Origin: Acidobacteriaceae bacterium
GTDB lineage: Bacteria > Acidobacteriota > Terriglobia > Terriglobales > Acidobacteriaceae
Length of the DNA: 62,530 nt
Direction: 5' to 3'
NCBI GenBank assembly: GCA_025462735.1
Contig: JAOAPC010000002.1
Location: forward strand, 1 to 62,530
The notes beneath the pieces are model-generated. The model was given only the letters and a program-made list of their open reading frames with translations, was not told the origin of the DNA and did no database searches. Position 1 is the stretch's first letter, and the number at the start of each line of letters is the position of its first letter. The translations under genes were made by a program, and so were the position numbers. Positions 7,185 through 16,041 of this stretch are shown here, piece by piece.

Positions 7185-8682
7185 CATAGATGAGGGATTT
7201 AATCCAAACCGCTTTGGTGGTGTCGTAGGTTTGCACCGCAACTCGGTGAACGCCTGATCCGGGCAGCTTAACCGTCGCGCCACCTGGCAACGCGCTCACA
7301 TTCAGGTAATCAGCCTGTTTTATTCCGTCCACGTAAATCTGCATGTGACTCGCACTATCCGGTCCGGAAGCCTTAGCTGAAATCCCAAATATCAGCGGAA
7401 CGTGGCTGCCGTCGAGCGGGCTGTTGATGTGCGTGATCTCGGTATCAGGCCCGCCAAACGTGGGGGGAAATTTCATGGTGAATTGATTATAGGTATCCGT
7501 CTTGAATGTTGGGATTCGCGCTGGGAAGTTTCCAGGTCGACTCGCAATGGACGGAGAGTAAGTGAACACACTTACCGTCTTCTTCGAAGGACTCACTGTC
7601 AGTATCCGCAGATAACCATATCCAAAGTAGCCGTTATTTCCTTGTCCTTGGAAATCAGAAAGAATCTGAATAGGCCGGTAGGGATTCGAGCAAAGGGTCG
7701 TCCAGGATTGCACGGTGCAATCCACATGGCCGACGCCGTTGTAATTGGGGACGTTTGGATAGTTCCCTGGGCTGGGATTTCGCACGTGCCCACTCACGGC
7801 CATAAAGACATTAGGATGAGCTCCAATCAAGCCGTACCACAGCCCAATTCCATCGGTGCCGCCACCGACCGGTCTGTAAGAATTCAGCGAATCCACCAAA
7901 CAATTGTAGATACCGCTCGGAAATCCGGAACACAGAGGGTACGCAGACCCCGCGGGAAATGTTGAGCCGAACGTGGGACCTGAGCCATCATTCGCGAGAT
8001 ACGCATGGGTCGAGACAATTACGGGCCCGGGAAAATTCGAAATCAAGTTGTTCGCCGCGTTCACTACCGAACTCCGCGGAAAAAGTTCTAGAGACAACAT
8101 CATGTAACTGGTCGACCCGATTTTCATGATTTTGTAAAAGTTAGGCGTGCGGTGTCCGGAAGAATCCAGAATGTATGCTGTCGGATTGATCGTCGGCGGC
8201 CCGAAGTAGTGGAAGTAATTCGTTGTCCCTCGTGGCTGTGGCCGATCACCCTCGCAGTCATAGTCATGATTCCCAATCGTGGGCTGAAAATAAATTCCAT
8301 GACTTGTCAGAATTTTGACCGCCGCCTGCGCCTGCCGCCACTGGGTTTGCCACGACGAGGACGGTGCCGTACCGCACGTACCGTTCACGTTGCCGTTGCT
8401 GTCGATGGGATAGCCTCCGCCATCGATGATGTCTCCCAGTCCGATCACCATTTTTATGTTCATTGCTGCCTGGTGCGCAACCACCCAATTCGCCTGGTCG
8501 CTGAACACGTAGGCATTCTGTGAGTTGTAGTATTGCGTGTCGGGGAACAACACGATGGAAAAGTCGGCGTCGGTCGACGAAATGGAAGCCGCGGCCGGCT
8601 GTTGCGCGCTGCTTAGAAAAAACTTCGGCGCCCAGACCGCGCTGCCAATAAGAATAAGTAGCACCAACGCAAGAAGCTTCAT
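7171..8682 (-). CDS. Secreted calcineurin-like metallophosphoesterase with C-terminal Ig-like domain
   Basis: The start is ATG 8682, placed 5 nt after GGGGAGG; the ATG at 8700 lies upstream of that site. About 503 residues. An N-terminal signal sequence (MKLLALVLLILIGSAVWA) is present. The metallophosphoesterase motifs follow in order: DTQYY at ~48, GLGDIIDGG at ~81, GNHDYD at ~137, a later STHAYL and a VSGHV. These bind a di-metal centre in this superfamily. The last ~80 residues (ITHINSPLDGSHVP... to VAVQTYDTTKAVW) resemble a bacterial Ig-like module. The protein is probably exported and cleaves phosphoesters outside the cytoplasm; the substrate is unknown. It is a monocistronic minus-strand gene just right of the tRNA-Asn fragment, so it likely belongs to the ancestral chromosome. 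Confidence 0.85.
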   Translation of the reverse strand: MKLLALVLLILIGSAVWAPKFFLSSAQQPAAASISSTDADFSIVLFPDTQYYNSQNAYVFSDQANWVVAHQAAMNIKMVIGLGDIIDGGGYPIDSNGNVNGTCGTAPSSSWQTQWRQAQAAVKILTSHGIYFQPTIGNHDYDCEGDRPQPRGTTNYFHYFGPPTINPTAYILDSSGHRTPNFYKIMKIGSTSYMMLSLELFPRSSVVNAANNLISNFPGPVIVSTHAYLANDGSGPTFGSTFPAGSAYPLCSGFPSGIYNCLVDSLNSYRPVGGGTDGIGLWYGLIGAHPNVFMAVSGHVRNPSPGNYPNVPNYNGVGHVDCTVQSWTTLCSNPYRPIQILSDFQGQGNNGYFGYGYLRILTVSPSKKTVSVFTYSPSIASRPGNFPARIPTFKTDTYNQFTMKFPPTFGGPDTEITHINSPLDGSHVPLIFGISAKASGPDSASHMQIYVDGIKQADYLNVSALPGGATVKLPGSGVHRVAVQTYDTTKAVWIKSLIYVSNP

Positions 8683-9161
8683 CAATCCTCCCCAATCCAC
8701 ACGAATCCGAGCCCACGACCGCGAAGTCGTGCCGGTTAATTCAAAAATTCAGGAAGGAGCCCCTAGCGCAAACCTACAAATGTTCCTGTACATCAACAAT
8801 CAGACGAATACCTTAAAACCATGTGCAAATCAGGTCACAGAAGGACATGTACGAAAGTCTGTGGAAGGAAGAATTGCGAAATCACCGCATAAACACTGGT
8901 CTTCCTTGCGCGCGAAGGATCTCGAAGGATGTGGTTGCGTGTGCACTTCCGACTAATATCAGGCTGTGTTCACCAAGCCCTTGTTCGGTTAGCTGAGGCT
9001 GAAAATCTTTCCTGAATGTGAGCAATCGCGCACAGATTAGAACGGCAAAGCGTGTCATCCTAAAACTTGCCGGAACTGCCGGGCGTAAACACTCCCTCAG
9101 GCCATTGACTGGCCAGTCGCGGAACAATCAGCCTTTGAGGAGAAAGAGCATTGGTCAGATT
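8683..9161. other. Intergenic stretch, ~480 bp, no convincing gene
   Basis: There is a short hairpin (CACGAC/GTCGTG, 8713-8730) just upstream of the metallophosphoesterase start. Otherwise the open frames are short, lack ribosome binding sites and have unnatural composition. The promoters of the two divergent flanking genes must lie here, but I could not pick out a convincing -35/-10 pair. Confidence 0.45.
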
Positions 9162-9365
9162 ATGGAAGCCAACCTTCGTCGGTTCCTTACTCGCTTACGT
9201 AGAAAGCTCGCCTTCATCACTGATTCGTTCACGAAGGTTCATGCGACGCTCAAACCGGAAGACGTGGATTTTAGACCGCAAAGGATGTGCCCGTTTTGCG
9301 GATTGATTACGTCACGCCAGAAAACGTGCTGCCTGGAATGCGGCAGGTCGCTCAAACCAGCCTAG
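9162..9365 (+). CDS. Small zinc-ribbon protein (67 aa)
   Basis: ATG 9162 is chosen over a start at 9018, because the upstream part is arginine-rich and unprotein-like. AGGAGAAAG lies somewhat far (about 13 nt) ahead. The N-terminal half is a basic helix (LRRFLTRLRRKLAF). The C-terminal 30 residues form a two-knuckle zinc ribbon: CPFCG, 10 residues, then CLECGRSL. Such mini-ribbons often bind nucleic acid or a protein partner; no function can be assigned. It stands alone, ~220 bp ahead of the glycosyltransferase. Confidence 0.6.
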   Translation: MEANLRRFLTRLRRKLAFITDSFTKVHATLKPEDVDFRPQRMCPFCGLITSRQKTCCLECGRSLKPA

Positions 9366-9585
9366 AGAGTCGCCAAATCACTGCTGAACTGCCAACTGGT
9401 CAATTTTGATCAGTCATCCTTGCCCAACAAGCTGATACTAAAGATTGAAGAATTGGTGTCCGCGAGACATTCCCGATAGGGCGAAATGAACCGTCATCGC
9501 CCACTCTTGATCCAACGCCGACGAGCGGGTACTCGTCCCGAAACCAACTTTCTCCACGCTAGCTCCGAGCAATCCAGGACATTCA

Positions 9586-11997
9586 TTGTCAGAAAAAACA
9601 GTAGCTTCGACCGGAATCCCCGAATTCGTCAAGAAGCACCCCATGGCTCCCTTTCGGCGGCATTCGGGTGCAGGGCTGCCCAGCCGGATCGCCGTGGTTG
9701 GCAACTACCTTCCCCGGCAGTGCGGGATCGGCACCTTTACCACCGACCTATGCGAAGCAATTTCTAGCGAATATGGCTCGGCGCGACTATTCGCGTTGGC
9801 TGTCAACGATACGGAATCGGGATATGCGTACCCCGCACGGGTGAGACTCGCCCTTCAGCAGGACGATCTATCGTCTTACGAGCAAGCCGCTGACTTCCTG
9901 AATTTCACAAATTTTGATTTGGTATGTCTGCAACACGAGTACGGAATCTTCGGAGGCCCGGCGGGCAGTCACATTTTAAGTCTGCTACGTCGCCTCAAGA
10001 TGCCGGTCATAACTACGCTGCATACGGTTCTTCGCGAACCGAATCCCGATCAACGGCTGGTGATGGAAGAAATTGCTGCAATATCGGACCGACTCATTGT
10101 CATGAGTCAGCTCTCATCCCAGTTCCTGCAGGAAATCTTTAAGGTGCCGGGCAGCAAGATCGACATGGTTCCCCATGGTGTTCCCGATTTGCCATTCCTG
10201 GATCCCAATTTCTACAAGGACCGCTTTGGCGTGGAGGGAAAAGCCGTCCTGCTTACGTTCGGCCTGCTCTCGCCGAACAAGGGAATCGAAAGTGTAATTC
10301 AAGCGCTGCCGCAGATCCTGGCGAAGCACAAGAACGTGGTGTACATAGTCGCAGGCGCGACCCACCCGCATATTCTCCGTCGCGAGGGTGATCGCTATCG
10401 AGCCTACTTGCAGACTCTCGCGAAGCGAGTTGGAGTCGAGTCGAATGTGATCTTCCATAACCGCTTTGTCAGCCCGGAAGAAATGGTCGAATTTATTGGC
10501 GCGGCGGACATCTATATCACTCCTTATCGCCACGAGGCCCAAGTCGTTTCAGGGACGCTTGCTTACGCGCTGGGTGCGGGCAAGGCGATCATCTCAACTC
10601 CGTACTGGCATGCGATCGAGTTATTGGACGCCGGCCGGGGTGCGCTGGTTCCTTTTCAAGACCCGGACGCGATTGCGCGGAAAACCGTCGAACTCTTGGA
10701 CACTCCGGCCATACGGCACGCTATGCGCAAGCGTGCATACGAGTACGCACGAGCTATGGTCTGGAAAAGTGTGGCGCAGGGGTACATGGCAAGTTTTGCT
10801 CAAGCTCGCACTGATCGCACGCGACAGCCGCACACGATGTTCGCGGACGGGTCGTTGGAAAAATACCTGAATCAGTTGCCCGAGTTAAAGCTGGATCACC
10901 TGCATCGATTGACCGACGAGACCGGCATGCTCCAGCACGCAACCTTTGCTGTGCCCAATTACAACGAGGGATACGCCACCGACGATAATGCCCGCGCGCT
11001 AGTTCTAACCGTTCTTATCGAGCAACTTGGAGGAATCGAGTCGGCAGGAATTGAAAAACTTGCCTCGCGGTACTTGGCATTTCTGGGGTATGCGTTCAAT
11101 CCAGAAAACGGAAGGTTCAGAAACTTCCTGACCTACGAACGCAAATGGACGGAGACAGCGGGCTCGGAAGATTGTCATGGGCGGGCACTGTGGGCGCTAG
11201 GAACTGTTCTGGGACGCTCTAAGAATGACGCACTCCGAGGTGCGGCAGGACGTCTTTTCGAAATTGCCGTTCCGGCTGTGATTGCCTTCACTAGTCCACG
11301 TGCGTGGGCATTCGCACTGCTTGGCATTCAGGAGTACCTCGACTCCTTTCCAGGAGATCGGGATGCTCAACAGACGAGATCGGTACTCGCGTCTCGGCTG
11401 CTCGAACTCTACGGTTCGAACCAGTCTCCAGAGTGGAACTGGTTTGAAGATGTTTTGGCATATTCAAACGCCAGACTGCCACAAGCGGTTTTGATCGCCG
11501 GCCGTCGCAGCTCGGATAACCTGATGATATCCGCCGCACTAGGAGCGCTGAATTGGCTGACCGAGATACAACATTCGCCAGAGCCGGAGAATAACCATTT
11601 TGTCCCCATTGGCTCGCAAGGGTTTTACCGTAAGGGGCGCGATAAAGCGCGCTTCGACCAACAGCCCGTGGAAGCCGGCGGAGCCGTTTCGGCGTGCCTC
11701 GAAGCTTATCGTGCGACTGGGGACGATCGTTGGCTCAAAGAGGCCTGGTCCGCCTTCAACTGGTTCTTGGGTGACAACGACTTGCAAATTGCCCTATACG
11801 ATCCCTCGACCGGTGGTTGCCGAGATGGTTTGCACCCTGAGCGAGTAAATGAAAACCAGGGAGCAGAGTCGACCCTCGCGTTCCTGATGGCAGTGGTCGA
11901 AATGCGTTCTCTCGAAGAAGTCGATCATCCGCGATCACAACGTGACCTATTCATCGCGCACAACAATAGTCTTGAGACCGTCGTAAATGTACTGTGA
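9586..11997 (+). CDS. GT4-type glycosyltransferase fused to a large C-terminal helical domain
   Basis: I use TTG 9586 with AGGA 6 nt upstream; ATG 9643 is an alternative. About 803 residues. Residues ~35-410 form a GT-B glycosyltransferase of family GT4: an N-terminal Rossmann strand with a glycine loop (AVVGNYLPRQCGIGTFT), PHGVPD, TFGLLSPNKGIESV, and a donor-site region HEAQVVSGTLAYALGAGKA. Residues ~430-790 are all-helical and resemble an (alpha/alpha) toroid (TDDNARALVLTVLI, DCHGRALWALGTVLG, AFALLGIQEYLD), as in glycoside-processing enzymes. Only 6 nt separate it from the GH130 gene, so they are co-transcribed. GT4-GH130 pairs suggest a mannose-containing glycan, or a phosphorylase/transferase pathway for an oligosaccharide. 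The acceptor is unknown. Confidence 0.85.
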   Translation: MSEKTVASTGIPEFVKKHPMAPFRRHSGAGLPSRIAVVGNYLPRQCGIGTFTTDLCEAISSEYGSARLFALAVNDTESGYAYPARVRLALQQDDLSSYEQAADFLNFTNFDLVCLQHEYGIFGGPAGSHILSLLRRLKMPVITTLHTVLREPNPDQRLVMEEIAAISDRLIVMSQLSSQFLQEIFKVPGSKIDMVPHGVPDLPFLDPNFYKDRFGVEGKAVLLTFGLLSPNKGIESVIQALPQILAKHKNVVYIVAGATHPHILRREGDRYRAYLQTLAKRVGVESNVIFHNRFVSPEEMVEFIGAADIYITPYRHEAQVVSGTLAYALGAGKAIISTPYWHAIELLDAGRGALVPFQDPDAIARKTVELLDTPAIRHAMRKRAYEYARAMVWKSVAQGYMASFAQARTDRTRQPHTMFADGSLEKYLNQLPELKLDHLHRLTDETGMLQHATFAVPNYNEGYATDDNARALVLTVLIEQLGGIESAGIEKLASRYLAFLGYAFNPENGRFRNFLTYERKWTETAGSEDCHGRALWALGTVLGRSKNDALRGAAGRLFEIAVPAVIAFTSPRAWAFALLGIQEYLDSFPGDRDAQQTRSVLASRLLELYGSNQSPEWNWFEDVLAYSNARLPQAVLIAGRRSSDNLMISAALGALNWLTEIQHSPEPENNHFVPIGSQGFYRKGRDKARFDQQPVEAGGAVSACLEAYRATGDDRWLKEAWSAFNWFLGDNDLQIALYDPSTGGCRDGLHPERVNENQGAESTLAFLMAVVEMRSLEEVDHPRSQRDLFIAHNNSLETVVNVL

Positions 11998-12003
11998 AAT
12001 CCT

Positions 12004-12981
12004 ATGAGCGTTGCCATAACAACTCGTTACGAACCCCTGCTGCTTCGGCATCCCGCCAACCCGATCTTAAGTGCCAAAGATTGGCCTTACTCGATCAACA
12101 GCGTCTTCAACGCAGGTGCGACATTGTTGGCTGATGGATCGACGCTGCTGTTGTGCCGGGTGGAGGACCGACGTGGCATTTCGCATCTTAATGCCGCCCG
12201 CTCCCGAAACGGCGTGGACGGATGGGAAATTGACAACGAGCCGACGTTACTGTCGAGCCCGAAGGAATTTCCCGAAGAGCTCTGGGGTATCGAGGACCCT
12301 CGGATCACTTTCGTGCCTGAACTGCAGCAGTATGCAGTTACATATACCTCGTATTCGCGCGGCGGCCCGGGAGTTTCTTTGGCCTTGACCAAGGATTTTC
12401 GCAACTTCGAGCGATACGGCGTCATCATGCCGCCGGATGATAAGGACTCCGCGCTTTTGCCGCGGCGAATTGGCGGATATTGGGCACTCATCCATCGGCC
12501 GATGACGCCACTCGGCTCCCACATGTGGATCTCCTATTCTCCTGACCTGCGCCATTGGGGCAGACACAGGCTCATATTGGAAGCGCGCCGCGGCGCCTGG
12601 TGGGACGCAAACAAGATTGGTTTGTCGCCGCCGCCCATAGAGACGTCCAGAGGATGGCTTGTCCTATATCACGGAGTACGGCACACGCCTTCTGGATGTT
12701 TGTACAGACTGGGCCTTGCATTGTTCGACCTTGAGAATCCGGAAAAGTGTTTGTCACGGGGCGATTCGTGGATCTTTGGGCCAGAAGCCGAGTATGAACG
12801 CCACGGCGACGTCGACGATGTTGTGTTCCCGTGCGGAAGCACTATGGACGCCGATGGTGACACTATCAATATCTACTACGGAGCTGCTGACTGCTCGATT
12901 GCCCTGGCTCGCAGCAGCGTAACGACCCTGCTGAACTGGCTGGATGCGAACGGAAGCTGCGATCGAAGGCGAGATCGATGA
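12004..12981 (+). CDS. GH130-family glycosidase / beta-mannoside phosphorylase-like protein
   Basis: A five-bladed propeller-type sequence of 325 residues. It has the GH130 hallmarks: HPANPIL near the N-terminus, VFNAGATLL, LLLCRVEDRRG, WGIEDPRIT (family acid Asp), AWWDANKIGLSPPPI and GWLVLYHGV. Family members phosphorolyse or hydrolyse beta-1,2- or beta-1,4-linked mannosides in the cytoplasm. No signal peptide is present. It starts 6 nt after the GT4 gene, so this is a two-gene operon. The exact linkage specificity cannot be read from the sequence. Confidence 0.88.
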   Translation: MSVAITTRYEPLLLRHPANPILSAKDWPYSINSVFNAGATLLADGSTLLLCRVEDRRGISHLNAARSRNGVDGWEIDNEPTLLSSPKEFPEELWGIEDPRITFVPELQQYAVTYTSYSRGGPGVSLALTKDFRNFERYGVIMPPDDKDSALLPRRIGGYWALIHRPMTPLGSHMWISYSPDLRHWGRHRLILEARRGAWWDANKIGLSPPPIETSRGWLVLYHGVRHTPSGCLYRLGLALFDLENPEKCLSRGDSWIFGPEAEYERHGDVDDVVFPCGSTMDADGDTINIYYGAADCSIALARSSVTTLLNWLDANGSCDRRRDR

Positions 12982-13075
12982 AACCCGGCAGGATTTGGAT
13001 AGCTGTTTAATCAGGCGATTTCATTCATAACCGCGTTTTGCGACTTTGATCCGTCTGTTCTGTTAGCCTATCGCC

Positions 13076-13267
13076 ATGCAGCAGCCTGTCAAAGAGCGCA
13101 TCGCAAAGATGCGGGAAGAAATAGCGCAAATCAGGGAAGCCAACCGGCTTTATGTGCAAGGCGGCAAAAAGATTCCCGGCGCCGGATCGGATCATGAACG
13201 TCGGCTCCAGAGATTGCAGGAAATTCTGGACGAACTGGTTTCGCTGACCGAGTGGAAAAAGCTGTGA
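13076..13267 (+). CDS. Small helical protein (63 aa), hypothetical
   Basis: The sequence is a charged two-helix hairpin: KERIAKMREEIAQIREANRL, a glycine-rich turn (VQGGKKIPGAGSDHE), then RRLQRLQEILDELVSLT. Composition and heptad-like spacing are natural for a coiled-coil, so I favour a real gene, although no ribosome binding site is seen. No known family was recognised. Confidence 0.5.
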   Translation: MQQPVKERIAKMREEIAQIREANRLYVQGGKKIPGAGSDHERRLQRLQEILDELVSLTEWKKL

Positions 13268-13599
13268 ATATTCCTCACCCACATACGCCTGAGAGCAGAA
13301 TTTCATTTTGCCGCTAATTAATCGGCGGAAGCTGCCGATTTGAAAGAAATCTCGACAATGCGGACCCTGTGGAGAATCAACCCAATACTCCCTTGCACTC
13401 TAAAGGCACTGCCCGACGTTGCCATCCTGAAAGGGTAAGGCCGAGTATACGAAGTTACGATAGTTGTTCTGGTGACAACGTCCCGATTGACCTTACCTAT
13501 CTCTCCGACCTAATATGCCTCCAAAACGTGCCACTTGGGTTTCGGACCGTCGTGCAATCGCTCGAACGTATACAGACGTCGATGTAACAGGAGGGTCTC
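13268..13599. other. Intergenic stretch, ~330 bp, no convincing gene
   Basis: There are short competing palindromes around 13311-13338 (CCGC...GCGG and CGGC...GCCG) without a U-tract on the plus strand. A 72-codon open frame at 13369-13587 has no ribosome binding site and unlikely composition. The 3' end of the stretch holds the AGGAGG site of the next gene (13588-13593). Confidence 0.45.
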
Positions 13600-15018
13600 A
13601 TGCTTCACATTCGGCTCGCCATCTCTTTGCTGCTGACCGTGGCTTTTTTACCACGAACACTCGAAGCCCAGTATTCCCGTGACTCCGGGCAGTACGTCAT
13701 TCTGAGCGCCCAGTACGGGACGGAGTGGCACCACGTTGATGTCACCGACCGACTTAAAGAGTTTGCTCGCCGAGATCTTATTTTCCGTATGGGTAACCGA
13801 GCTTTTGGCATCGATCCCGACCCGGGACGAGTGAAAGCGTTGCGGATTTATGCTCGCGGGGCAGATGGGCGTGAGCATATGTTCGAGTTTCGCGAAGGCA
13901 GCACCGTCGACGGTTCACAGTTCCGGGGCTGGGGACGAGGGGACTGGGGAAGAGAAGCCTGGAGCGGCCGATGGGAAGGCGGTGACGGCGGTGGTGGCGA
14001 CCGCGAGGCCGATGACTATGTGATTCTGAGCGCCCAGTACGGGACGGAACGCAACCACGTAGATGTTACCGACCGCCTGAAGCAACTCGCCCGTCAGGAC
14101 CGTACCTTCTTGATGGGTAACGACACTTTCGGGGTTGATCCCGATTACGGACGAGTGAAAGTGCTGCGGATTTATGCCCGTGGTCCGGATGGACGCGAAC
14201 GCATGTTCGAATATCGCGAAGGCACTCCGGTAGATGGTTCACAATTCCGCGGTTGGGGCGAGGGAGATTGGGGGAGAGAACGCTGGAGCGGCCGATGGGA
14301 AGGCGGCGGCGATCAGGGTGGCGATAACAGTGGCGATAGGCGTGACGACAACCGTGACTACAACCGTGGCGATAACCGTGACTCTGGTGAGTACGTGATT
14401 CTGAGCGCCCAGTACGGGACGGATCGCAACCACGTAGACGTTACCAATCGTCTGAAGGAACTTGCCCGCCAGGACCGTACCTTTTTAATGGGTAACAACA
14501 CTTTCGGAGTCGATCCCGATTACGGACGAGTGAAAGCGCTGCGGATTTATGCCCGCGGGCCTGACGGAGGCGAGCGCATGTTCGAATATCGCGAACGCAG
14601 CCTCGTCGACGGCTCACAGTTCCGGGGTTGGGGCCGTGGGGATTGGGGAACCGCACGCTGGAGTGGCCGCTGGGAAGGCGGCAATGATAACCGCGGCGAC
14701 AATAACCGTGGCGAGAATCGTGACACCGGTGAATACGTCATTCTGAGCGCGCACTATGGGACGCAGCACCGGCACGTGGACGTCACCGATCGCCTGAAAG
14801 AACTTGCCCGCCAGGATCGGAGCTTTGTGATGGGCAATAGCACTTTCGGAGTCGATCCCGAGCCGGGACGACGGAAGGCGCTAAGGATTCATACCCGCGG
14901 ACCGGATGGGCGCGAACGGACGTTTGAATTTCGTGAAGGCAGCACCGTGGATGGCTCACAGTTCCGCGGGTGGGGCCGAGGCGATTGGGGTAATGAGCAA
15001 CGAAGTGACCGCTGGTAA
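13600..15018 (+). CDS. Secreted protein with four tandem DUF3395-like repeats
   Basis: A strong CAGGAGGG site precedes ATG 13600. A signal peptide (MLHIRLAISLLLTVAFLPRT, cut near LEA-Q) is followed by four near-identical ~95-residue repeats starting at residues 32, 140, 265 and 379. They are joined by Gly/Asp/Arg/Asn-rich linkers. Each repeat runs YVILSAQYGT, HVDVTDRLKELARQD, TFGVDP, GR-KALRIYARGPDG, FEYREG, VDGSQFRGWG. The order ILxAxYG, DVT, FGxDP, K-x-L-x-I-x-Y resembles the DUF3395 fold known from DnaJC11-type proteins. Function is unknown. Export and tandem duplication suggest a cell-surface or periplasmic binding scaffold. It is a single gene, convergent with the PfkB gene. Confidence 0.85.
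   Translation: MLHIRLAISLLLTVAFLPRTLEAQYSRDSGQYVILSAQYGTEWHHVDVTDRLKEFARRDLIFRMGNRAFGIDPDPGRVKALRIYARGADGREHMFEFREGSTVDGSQFRGWGRGDWGREAWSGRWEGGDGGGGDREADDYVILSAQYGTERNHVDVTDRLKQLARQDRTFLMGNDTFGVDPDYGRVKVLRIYARGPDGRERMFEYREGTPVDGSQFRGWGEGDWGRERWSGRWEGGGDQGGDNSGDRRDDNRDYNRGDNRDSGEYVILSAQYGTDRNHVDVTNRLKELARQDRTFLMGNNTFGVDPDYGRVKALRIYARGPDGGERMFEYRERSLVDGSQFRGWGRGDWGTARWSGRWEGGNDNRGDNNRGENRDTGEYVILSAHYGTQHRHVDVTDRLKELARQDRSFVMGNSTFGVDPEPGRRKALRIHTRGPDGRERTFEFREGSTVDGSQFRGWGRGDWGNEQRSDRW
13693..15015 (+). repeat. Four in-frame tandem DNA repeats within the secreted repeat gene
   Basis: Units start at 13693, 14017, 14392 and 14734 and end near 13980, 14304, 14676 and 15015. The nucleotide sequences stay highly alike (for instance GATTCTGAGCGCCCAGTACG in units 2 and 3), which points to recent duplication or ongoing gene conversion. 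The linkers differ in length and include short GATAACCGTGAC-like iterations. Confidence 0.85.
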
Positions 15019-15039
15019 GGTTCTCGCGGGCATTATGTC

Positions 15040-15990
15040 TTACAAATCTCGAGCGTAAAAGGCGCGATGCTCTTCAAGGAAGCGTTCCCGGTGTCGAGCA
15101 TCGCGAAACGCTTCCGTGCCTCCGGCGCACGTAACCGAAAGCGCTCCTGCCAAGTTCCCTGCGGCCAGGCAAGAGTTCACGTCCGAGCCGCGCAGGTATT
15201 CGTGCAGGAATCCCGCATCGAAACTATCGCCGGCACCCACTGGGTCAGTCACTTCGATCCGCAACGCCGGACTGGACCACTGCTCATCCCTGCGGCGCGC
15301 CAGGGCGCCTTCGGACCCGAGTTTCACCACAACCAACGGAACTGTCCGCGCAAGTTCTTTCGCCGCGGTGTGCACGTCCTCTGATCGGGTGAGCCGCATA
15401 GCCTCGCGCGCATTGGGGAGGAAAACGTCCACATATCGCAGAGTCTCGCGAATTCCACCCTCCCATCGGTCATCGGGATCATCGTTGCAATCTAGCGATG
15501 TGGTGAGACCTGCGGATTTCATTTTCTTCAGAAGTATGGGCACATCTGGCCGTAGGCCCCGCTGCAGATAATAGGAAGAAAGATGGAAGTGTTTTGCGGA
15601 CGAAAGATAGTCTAAATCGAGACTCTCGATCCTCAAATCGAATATCGTGCCTGAATATGTGATCATATTGCGCCACGAATCGCGCTGCATGATGACTGTG
15701 AGTCCGGTCTTGCGATCCGGCAACGTGGAGACTTTGCTTACATCCACCTGAGCGGAGGCCAGGCGAGCGAGCGCCAGCTCTCCAAACGAGTCGTCGCCGA
15801 TGCAGGAAACGAATCCCACGCGGCTCCCGAGTGAAGCCAAATTGTGCGCTACGATCGCCGACGAACTGCCCAAAGTGAGATTCAAATCCGACGCCAGCAA
15901 CTCGCGTTCACGCGGGATCTCTTCGGGAACATCGTACAGAATTAAATCCAGGTTCAGCTCGCCGGCGATGGTCACATCGAACTGGCACAT
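15040..15990 (-). CDS. PfkB/ribokinase-family carbohydrate kinase
   Basis: AGGAGAGTAC precedes ATG 15990. The 316 residues begin with the PfkB opening (VTIAGELNLDLILYD) and continue through LGSSSAIVAHNLASLG and GFVSCIGDDSFG. The C-terminal signature is DPVGAGDSFDAGFL, with the catalytic Asp in GAGDS. The family phosphorylates sugars or nucleosides with ATP in the cytoplasm; the substrate cannot be told apart here. It is followed to the left (3') by the repeat protein gene in convergent orientation and stands ~50 nt after the CBM9-like gene's stop, on the same strand. Confidence 0.88.
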   Translation of the reverse strand: MCQFDVTIAGELNLDLILYDVPEEIPRERELLASDLNLTLGSSSAIVAHNLASLGSRVGFVSCIGDDSFGELALARLASAQVDVSKVSTLPDRKTGLTVIMQRDSWRNMITYSGTIFDLRIESLDLDYLSSAKHFHLSSYYLQRGLRPDVPILLKKMKSAGLTTSLDCNDDPDDRWEGGIRETLRYVDVFLPNAREAMRLTRSEDVHTAAKELARTVPLVVVKLGSEGALARRRDEQWSSPALRIEVTDPVGAGDSFDAGFLHEYLRGSDVNSCLAAGNLAGALSVTCAGGTEAFRDARHRERFLEEHRAFYARDL

Positions 15991-16041
15991 GTACTCTCCT
16001 GATGGCTTTTAGGATAGCTGCCAAGCGCAAGACCTGTGAAT

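Noticed and set aside
13369-13587. 72-codon plus-strand frame before the repeat gene
   Set aside because: No ribosome binding site, unnatural composition and no recognisable fold.
13693-15015. CRISPR-like repetition
   Set aside because: Units are long (~290-340 bp), in frame and protein coding, with no short repeat/spacer pattern.
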